Shown here in pieces: positions 7,293-11,348 of a stretch of DNA of 11,348 nucleotides. Position numbers and translations under genes: made by a program. Location: assembly GCA_034190325.1 (NCBI GenBank), contig JAXHST010000007.1, forward strand, positions 1 to 11,348, in the 5' to 3' direction. Below the pieces are notes generated by a model that saw only the letters and a program-made list of their open reading frames with translations, did no database searches and was not told the DNA's origin. This DNA comes from UBA287 sp034190325 (lineage in GTDB: Archaea; Thermoplasmatota; UBA186; UBA287). The number at the start of each line of letters is the position of its first letter. The stretch's first letter is position 1.

Positions 7293-8387
7293 CTATCTGA
7301 AGATCCTTCCGAAGAGCCTGGAGCTTTTGTTCCCCTCAAGCTCTGAAAGCTTCTCCAGAAGCTCCCTCTCCTCTCTTGTAAGTTTTGTTGGAGTTCTTAC
7401 ATTTATCTTTACCAGAAGATCGCCGCGCCTTTTTGTCTCTAAAGAAGGCATGCCCCTTCCCTTTACCTTTATCGTCTCCCCGCTCTGCGTTCCTGGAGAC
7501 ACTTCAATTGTTACCTTGCCATCTATTGACTCTAGCTCTATCTCTGTTCCTAGCGCTGCCTCAGGAAAACTTATCTCAGCCTCCGCTATGAGATCATTTC
7601 CACTCCTTTTTAGCGCGGGATGCCTTGTGAGATGGGCGTTTATGTAGAGATCCCCACCAAATTCACCTTCACCTGCAACTCTGAGCAAAGTACCTTCATC
7701 AACACCGGGAGGTATGTTTACAACTATCTTTTTCTTTTCCTCTGTGTAACCCTTACCCTTACACGTGGAACAGGGCCTCTCAATGATTTTTCCGGTTCCA
7801 CCACATTTGTTGCATGTTGTTACTGTTGTGAATCTGCCGAAGAGCGAGTTCTGCGTAACTCTAACTCTCCCGCTCCCGTTGCACTGGGGGCATGTTTTTA
7901 TATCACTATTAGACTCAGCACCTGAACCATTGCACTTCGGGCATAATGTTTTTCTGTTTATCTCTATTCTTTTCTCAGCACCGTTAAAAGCCTCTTTGAG
8001 GTCTATAGTTACTGAAGCGCTTACATCTCTGGGATGAAACTTTCTTTCCTGTCTCCTTCTCCTCCCGCCAAAGAAGACATCGAATATATCATCAAACCCT
8101 CCGAAACCGTTGAATATGTCCCTGAAGAGATCTTCATTGAATATGTCCTCGTAGCTATATCTTCCCTCTACGCCAGCACTTCCATATTGATCATAGACCT
8201 CTCTCTTCTGAGAATCGCTCAGGACAGCGTATGCTTCGCTTATCTCCTTAAATTTCTCCTCTGCTTCAGGGCTCTTGTTGACATCAGGATGATACTTTTT
8301 TGCCAGCTCTCTGTATGCCTTTTTTATCTCTTCCGCTGAAGCATTTTTCGGTACGCCAAGGGTCTTATAGTAGTCCTTATCGCTCAT
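7293..8387 (-). CDS. dnaJ: Chaperone DnaJ (Hsp40, class A)
   Basis: DnaJ delivers unfolded clients to DnaK and stimulates its ATPase. The 364-residue protein has the full class A layout. The J domain covers 1-70, with the essential HPD at 33-35. A Gly/Phe-rich linker covers ~75-108 (NGFGGFDDIF) and ends in RRRR. Four zinc-binding repeats span 149-213: CPKCNGSG, CPQCNGSG, CNKCGGTG and CSTCKGKG. A C-terminal substrate-binding and dimerisation region follows. The zinc ligands are all present. The ATG at 8387 overlaps the dnaK stop (ATGA), so translation is probably coupled; only a weak purine-rich stretch precedes it. It is the last gene of the grpE-dnaK-dnaJ operon, and its stop is one base from the convergent SRP54 stop. 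Confidence 0.97.
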   Translation of the reverse strand: MSDKDYYKTLGVPKNASAEEIKKAYRELAKKYHPDVNKSPEAEEKFKEISEAYAVLSDSQKREVYDQYGSAGVEGRYSYEDIFNEDLFRDIFNGFGGFDDIFDVFFGGRRRRQERKFHPRDVSASVTIDLKEAFNGAEKRIEINRKTLCPKCNGSGAESNSDIKTCPQCNGSGRVRVTQNSLFGRFTTVTTCNKCGGTGKIIERPCSTCKGKGYTEEKKKIVVNIPPGVDEGTLLRVAGEGEFGGDLYINAHLTRHPALKRSGNDLIAEAEISFPEAALGTEIELESIDGKVTIEVSPGTQSGETIKVKGRGMPSLETKRRGDLLVKINVRTPTKLTREERELLEKLSELEGNKSSRLFGRIFR

Positions 8388-10234
8388 TTCTTATCTTCAT
8401 CTTTGTGATCCACATCGACAGGTTTTCCTTTCCATACATTCTCACCATCCGTAGCTGCATTTGCTCCCGCCTCTGTTCCTGTTTCTGCTGTGCTCTGATA
8501 CAGTTTGACGTTCACCTCTCCAACGATCTTTGTCAGTTCGTCATACCGCCTTTTGATCTCCGCGATGTCACTTCCTCTCAAAGCCTCTTTGAGAGAGTTT
8601 AGAGCGTTTTGCAACCTCTCTTTATCTTCGGTTGCATACTTATCCCCAAGCTCTGATAGATTTTTTTCCGTTTGGTACACCAGTCCATCAGCGTTATTTC
8701 TCAGCTCTATCTCTTCAAGCTTCTTTTTATCCTGCTCTTCATATTCCTTTGCTTCCTTCGTTGCTCTTTCTATCTCTTCTTGCGATAGCTTGGTTGGGTT
8801 CTCTATTGTTATCGTTTGCTCTTTTCCTGTGGCTCTATCCTTCGCAGAAACATGCAGGATACCATTTGCATCTATATCAAATGTCACTTCGATCTGAGGG
8901 ATGCCCCTGGGCGCTGGTGGTATGCCCTCCAGGTTGAACATACCCAGAGAGATGTTATCCTTAGCTAAAGGTCTCTCGCCCTGAAGCACATGGATTGTAA
9001 CTGCTGTCTGATGGTCCGAGGCTGTGGTGAACACCTGTGTGCGCTTTGTCGGTATCGTTGTGTTTCTCTCTATTATCTTTGTGAAGACCCCCCCAACGGT
9101 CTCAACACCAAGAGAAAGAGGCGTAACGTCTAGCAAGAGAATGTCCTTTATCTCTCCAGCCAGCACAGCACCCTGGATTGCAGCTCCCTGAGCAACGCAC
9201 TCCATTGGATCTATTCCCCTCTCAGGCTTCTTCCCCAGCACTTTTTCAATGAAGCTCTGAACTATAGGCATTCTTGTTGGTCCTCCAACAAGAATAATAT
9301 TGCCGATGTCACCTGCACTCAGATGAGCATCTGCCAGAGCTTTATCTATGGGTGCCCTGCACCTTTCCACTATAGACTCTACAAGCTGTTCTAACTTTGC
9401 TCTTGTTATTGTCATGTTGAGATGCTTTGGTCCCTCCTTTGACATAGTTATATATGGAAGGTTTATATCCGTGCTAAGAACTGTGGAGAGCTCTATCTTT
9501 GCCTTTTCAGCAGCCTCTCTTATGCGCTGCATTGCGACTTTGTCATTCCTGAGGTCTATGTTCTCTTTTGCTCCATACTCATTTATAATGTAATCTACAA
9601 GAGCACTATCCATATCTGTGCCTCCTAGCTGCGTGTCACCACTGGTGCTTTTGACCTCAAACACACCCTGGCCAAACTCAAGGATAGTCACATCAAGTGT
9701 TCCTCCACCAAAGTCAAAGACAAGGACCTTCAACTCTTTATCAGATCTATCCAGCCCATAGGCCAGAGATGCGGCTGTTGGCTCATTTATTATGCGCACA
9801 ACATCCAAGCCTGCAATAGCTCCAGCGTCCTTTGTTGCCTGTCTCTGATTGTCATTAAAGTATGCTGGAACCGTTATCACAGCCTTTGCTACCGGTTCCC
9901 CAAGAAAAGCTTCTGCATCCCTCTTTATCTTTTGCAGAACGAATGAAGACAATTGCTGTGGGGTGTATTCCTTTCCGTATAGTTTATACTTATAATCTGT
10001 TCCCATCTTTCTCTTAAAGCCCGTAACGGTGCCCTCTGGATTACTCACAGCCTGCCTTCTAGCAGGTTCTCCGACAAGAAGCTCTTCACCTTTTGTGAAA
10101 GCAACATAACTCGGGAAAGCCTTGCCTCCAACCGTAGTTCCTTCAGCTGCCGGTATCATAACAGGTCTTCCCCCCATCATAACAGCTGCAGCCGAATTAC
10201 TCGTTCCCAGATCTATTCCTATTATTTTGCTCAT
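8384..10234 (-). CDS. dnaK: Chaperone DnaK (Hsp70)
   Basis: Hsp70 binds exposed hydrophobic segments of unfolded proteins in a cycle driven by ATP, DnaJ and GrpE. The 616 residues include the nucleotide-binding domain (1 to ~360), with IDLGTSNS at 7-14, PAYFND at 123-128, VFDFGGGTLDVTIL at 172-185 and GGPTRMP at 317-323. The linker DILLLDVTP is at 364-372. The beta-sandwich peptide-binding domain follows, then a helical lid with a charged tail ending DEDKK. The region after KRKMGTDYK (~74-82) lacks the insert of about 24 residues found in Gram-negative DnaK, giving the Gram-positive/archaeal form. Residues 35-44 read VGGKAFPSYV where bacterial proteins have TTPSVV, a form I associate with Thermoplasma relatives. 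The start overlaps the grpE stop (ATGA) and has a strong Shine-Dalgarno sequence. Hsp70 in archaea is generally held to derive from bacteria by transfer. Confidence 0.98.
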   Translation of the reverse strand: MSKIIGIDLGTSNSAAAVMMGGRPVMIPAAEGTTVGGKAFPSYVAFTKGEELLVGEPARRQAVSNPEGTVTGFKRKMGTDYKYKLYGKEYTPQQLSSFVLQKIKRDAEAFLGEPVAKAVITVPAYFNDNQRQATKDAGAIAGLDVVRIINEPTAASLAYGLDRSDKELKVLVFDFGGGTLDVTILEFGQGVFEVKSTSGDTQLGGTDMDSALVDYIINEYGAKENIDLRNDKVAMQRIREAAEKAKIELSTVLSTDINLPYITMSKEGPKHLNMTITRAKLEQLVESIVERCRAPIDKALADAHLSAGDIGNIILVGGPTRMPIVQSFIEKVLGKKPERGIDPMECVAQGAAIQGAVLAGEIKDILLLDVTPLSLGVETVGGVFTKIIERNTTIPTKRTQVFTTASDHQTAVTIHVLQGERPLAKDNISLGMFNLEGIPPAPRGIPQIEVTFDIDANGILHVSAKDRATGKEQTITIENPTKLSQEEIERATKEAKEYEEQDKKKLEEIELRNNADGLVYQTEKNLSELGDKYATEDKERLQNALNSLKEALRGSDIAEIKRRYDELTKIVGEVNVKLYQSTAETGTEAGANAATDGENVWKGKPVDVDHKDEDKK

Positions 10235-10671
10235 TTTTTACCTCCTTTCACTTTTACTAAAGCCGCTCTTATAACTTTTCCATTCATTTTGTATCCTGCT
10301 CTAAGTTCCTCAATCACAGTGTCGTGCGTTTCATCACCACATCCATCATATAGTACCTCTATTGCTTCCTGCTCTAAAGGATTGAATGGCTTCCCAACAC
10401 ACTCTATTTGCTCTAAACCCTCGCTCTCTAGAGCCTTCATCATGTTTTTGTAGATCATTTCTATGCCTTCTTTTACTTTATCATCTTCGATGTTTTTCAT
10501 CATTCTCTCAAAATCATCCACAACGTTCAGTAATTTAAGCACAAGCCTTTCATTTGCTAGTTTTCTCTCTTCGTCGAATCTTTTTTCTACGCTCTTCCTG
10601 TAATTGTCATATTCTGCCTGAAGTCTGAGCAACCTATCAAGATACTCTCCCTTTTGCGTATCCTCTTCCAC
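10231..10671 (-). CDS. grpE: Nucleotide exchange factor GrpE
   Basis: GrpE is a dimer that opens the DnaK nucleotide-binding domain to release ADP. The 146-residue product is shorter than E. coli GrpE (about 197) because the N-terminal tail is short. The long dimerisation helix begins at once (LLRLQAEYDNYRKSVEKR), then LLNVVDDFERMMKN. The C-terminal beta domain carries PFNPLEQEAIEV and the family signature RAGYKMNGKVIRAALVKV. The start is GTG at 10671. The upstream in-frame codons contain no ATG or GTG back to the next stop, and a TATA-like element sits 23-30 bases upstream. It heads the grpE-dnaK-dnaJ operon, with a 4-base ATGA overlap into dnaK. No hrcA-type repressor gene is present in the window. 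Confidence 0.95.
   Translation of the reverse strand: MEEDTQKGEYLDRLLRLQAEYDNYRKSVEKRFDEERKLANERLVLKLLNVVDDFERMMKNIEDDKVKEGIEMIYKNMMKALESEGLEQIECVGKPFNPLEQEAIEVLYDGCGDETHDTVIEELRAGYKMNGKVIRAALVKVKGGKK
10241..10248 (-). promoter_or_regulatory. Strong Shine-Dalgarno sequence of dnaK
   Basis: AAAGGAGG followed by T, read on the minus strand, lies six bases before the dnaK ATG, inside the last codons of grpE (Lys-Gly-Gly-Lys-Lys). It is the only strong ribosome binding site seen in the window and belongs to an internal operon gene. The first genes of transcripts seem leaderless. Confidence 0.75.
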
Positions 10672-10693
10672 CTTCAGTGTATAGTTTTTCTTC

Positions 10694-10701
10694 CATAAAA
10701 A
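10694..10701 (-). promoter_or_regulatory. Proximal TATA-like box of the grpE-dnaK-dnaJ operon
   Basis: TTTTTATG on the minus strand lies 23-30 bases before the grpE GTG start, so a leaderless transcript is possible. A second candidate, TTATATAA at 10751-10758, would instead give a leader of roughly 55 bases. The sequence alone does not decide between them. Confidence 0.35.
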
Positions 10702-10740
10702 TGTTTGTATTAGATCTTGTTGGAAAGCACAAAACTAAAT

Positions 10741-10750
10741 CTAGATCTAG
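10741..10750. promoter_or_regulatory. Perfect palindrome in the grpE upstream region, candidate operator
   Basis: CTAGATCTAG is a perfect 10-base palindrome. Its core AGATCT (10743-10748) recurs at 10712-10717, exactly 31 bases away, about three helical turns and so on the same DNA face. The palindrome touches the distal minus-strand TATA candidate (10751-10758). There, a bound repressor would block polymerase, as archaeal heat-shock repressors such as Phr and HSR1 do. The sequence does not match a consensus I can name with confidence. Confidence 0.35.
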
Positions 10751-10777
10751 TTATATAATATACCTGATATACCAACA

Positions 10778-10785
10778 TTTATATA
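10778..10785 (+). promoter_or_regulatory. TATA box of the membrane protein gene
   Basis: TTTATATA lies 21-28 bases before the ATG at 10806 and predicts a leaderless transcript. Just upstream is a direct repeat, ATATACC-TG-ATATACC (10758-10773), placed where an archaeal transcription factor B recognition element or activator site could lie. Confidence 0.5.
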
Positions 10786-10805
10786 ATAAAACAAAACTTA
10801 TATTT

Positions 10806-11348
10806 ATGGATGCTAAAGAAATTCTTTTGGATTCTCTGCATGCGGTTTTTGAAAAGCCAAGGGCTATGATACCTATCTTTTTTAGCATACTGCTCTCTTT
10901 GCCGATGCTCATCTGGAGTTTTTATATAGCGTCTGCACCTGAAGCGCTAAACTGGGTTCATGGTATAGCACTCTTTCTGTATATTATATTTATGATCCTT
11001 GTAGATATGCTGATCCAGGGGATGTACCCCCCAATAGCAACAGATGCAATGAACAGCAGCGAAATAGATCTCTCAGGAGCTCTATCCAAGGCATACCATA
11101 AATTCTGGTCCCTGCTCGGAGCTTTTGCACTCGTTATGCTTATATACCTGGCTCTCTCCATGGTGACCTCCTTACTTGTCGTGGCTCTGAGCAGTTTTGG
11201 TATGGTTGGAGCTATTGCGGGGGAAGCTGTTATGTTTGTCATTATATTTTTGATCATGCCTTTCTTTTATTATATCCCTCCGGCTATAATCCTGGATGAT
11301 CTCAAAGCGGCTCAGGGCTTTTCAAAGGCCGTGAGCGCTGGAGGAAAC
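10806..11348 (+). CDS. Multi-pass integral membrane protein (3' end cut by window)
   Basis: From the ATG at 10806 the frame stays open for 181 codons to the window edge. After a short N-terminal amphipathic segment (MDAKEILLDSLHAVFEKP) come hydrophobic spans at about 20-42 (IPIFFSILLSLPMLIWSFYI), 50-72 (IALFLYIIFMILVDMLI) and 98-125 (LLGAFALVMLIYLALSMV). A longer hydrophobic stretch at about 130-163 includes VMFVIIFLIMPFFYYIPPAI. That makes four or five membrane helices. The pattern of amphipathic start, paired helices, YIPPAIILDD and then FSKAVSAGGN resembles archaeal DUF4013/DUF7847-like membrane proteins of unknown role. That resemblance is tentative. The start is supported by the TATA box at 10778-10785. 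It shares a divergent promoter region with the grpE operon, so stress-linked control is possible but unproven. Confidence 0.75.
   Translation, partial: MDAKEILLDSLHAVFEKPRAMIPIFFSILLSLPMLIWSFYIASAPEALNWVHGIALFLYIIFMILVDMLIQGMYPPIATDAMNSSEIDLSGALSKAYHKFWSLLGAFALVMLIYLALSMVTSLLVVALSSFGMVGAIAGEAVMFVIIFLIMPFFYYIPPAIILDDLKAAQGFSKAVSAGGN

Larger units (their letters stand above)
10672..10805. other. Divergent promoter region between grpE operon and membrane protein gene
   Basis: This is a very A+T-rich 134-base stretch. It contains two minus-strand TATA candidates, one plus-strand TATA box, the CTAGATCTAG palindrome, a second AGATCT and the ATATACC direct repeat. No small RNA or short gene was recognised in it. 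Confidence 0.5.

Noticed and set aside
10958..11257. 99-codon minus-strand frame
   Set aside because: It is antisense to a plus-strand frame that encodes a coherent multi-helix membrane protein with a well-placed TATA box.
1..11348. CRISPR array, transposon ends, tRNA or rRNA genes, defence or toxin-antitoxin genes
   Set aside because: I looked for spaced direct repeats, long inverted repeats, cloverleaf-like segments and small paired ORFs in all gaps and found none that held up.

Overview
The window looks like chromosomal DNA from a euryarchaeon, and the Thermoplasmatota are the best guess. Four things point to an archaeon: an archaeal-type SRP54, AGA/AGG- and ATA-rich codon use, archaeal TATA boxes 22-32 bases upstream of most first genes, and very compact spacing. 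The DnaK carries the short N-terminal quadrant shared by Gram-positive and archaeal Hsp70s, plus a Thermoplasma-like stretch (VGGKAFPSYV). The lineage call rests on remembered family resemblance and is an inference, not a database result.

Layout from left to right. Positions 1-1433 (minus) hold an M28-family zinc aminopeptidase with an inserted PA-like domain, cut by the window edge. Positions 1434-1656 are an A+T-rich gap with divergent promoters and a 30-codon minus-strand ORF of unknown origin. Positions 1657-4110 (plus) hold an apparently secreted family GH31 glycoside hydrolase. Positions 4132-4239 (minus) hold a 35-codon remnant of a HAD-superfamily hydrolase whose start codon overlaps the stop of pyrG. 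Positions 4236-5831 (minus) are pyrG (CTP synthase), divergent from SRP54 at 5975-7291 (plus). SRP54 converges, one base apart, on a grpE-dnaK-dnaJ operon (minus, 10671 to 7293) whose genes are joined by two ATGA overlaps. A divergent multi-pass membrane protein begins at 10806 and runs off the right edge.

Functionally most of this is housekeeping: pyrimidine nucleotide synthesis, co-translational protein targeting and the Hsp70 chaperone machine. The accessory pieces are the GH31 enzyme and the M28 peptidase, which would fit an organism that breaks down polysaccharides and peptides. The GH31 gene sits exactly where the HAD gene downstream of pyrG is broken off, so it may be a replacement or insertion at that locus.

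I found no CRISPR array, transposase, integrase, defence island, rRNA or tRNA. No convincing novel multi-gene system is present. The items most worth a second look are the broken HAD gene beside GH31, the palindromic elements in the grpE promoter region, and the consistent leaderless promoter geometry.
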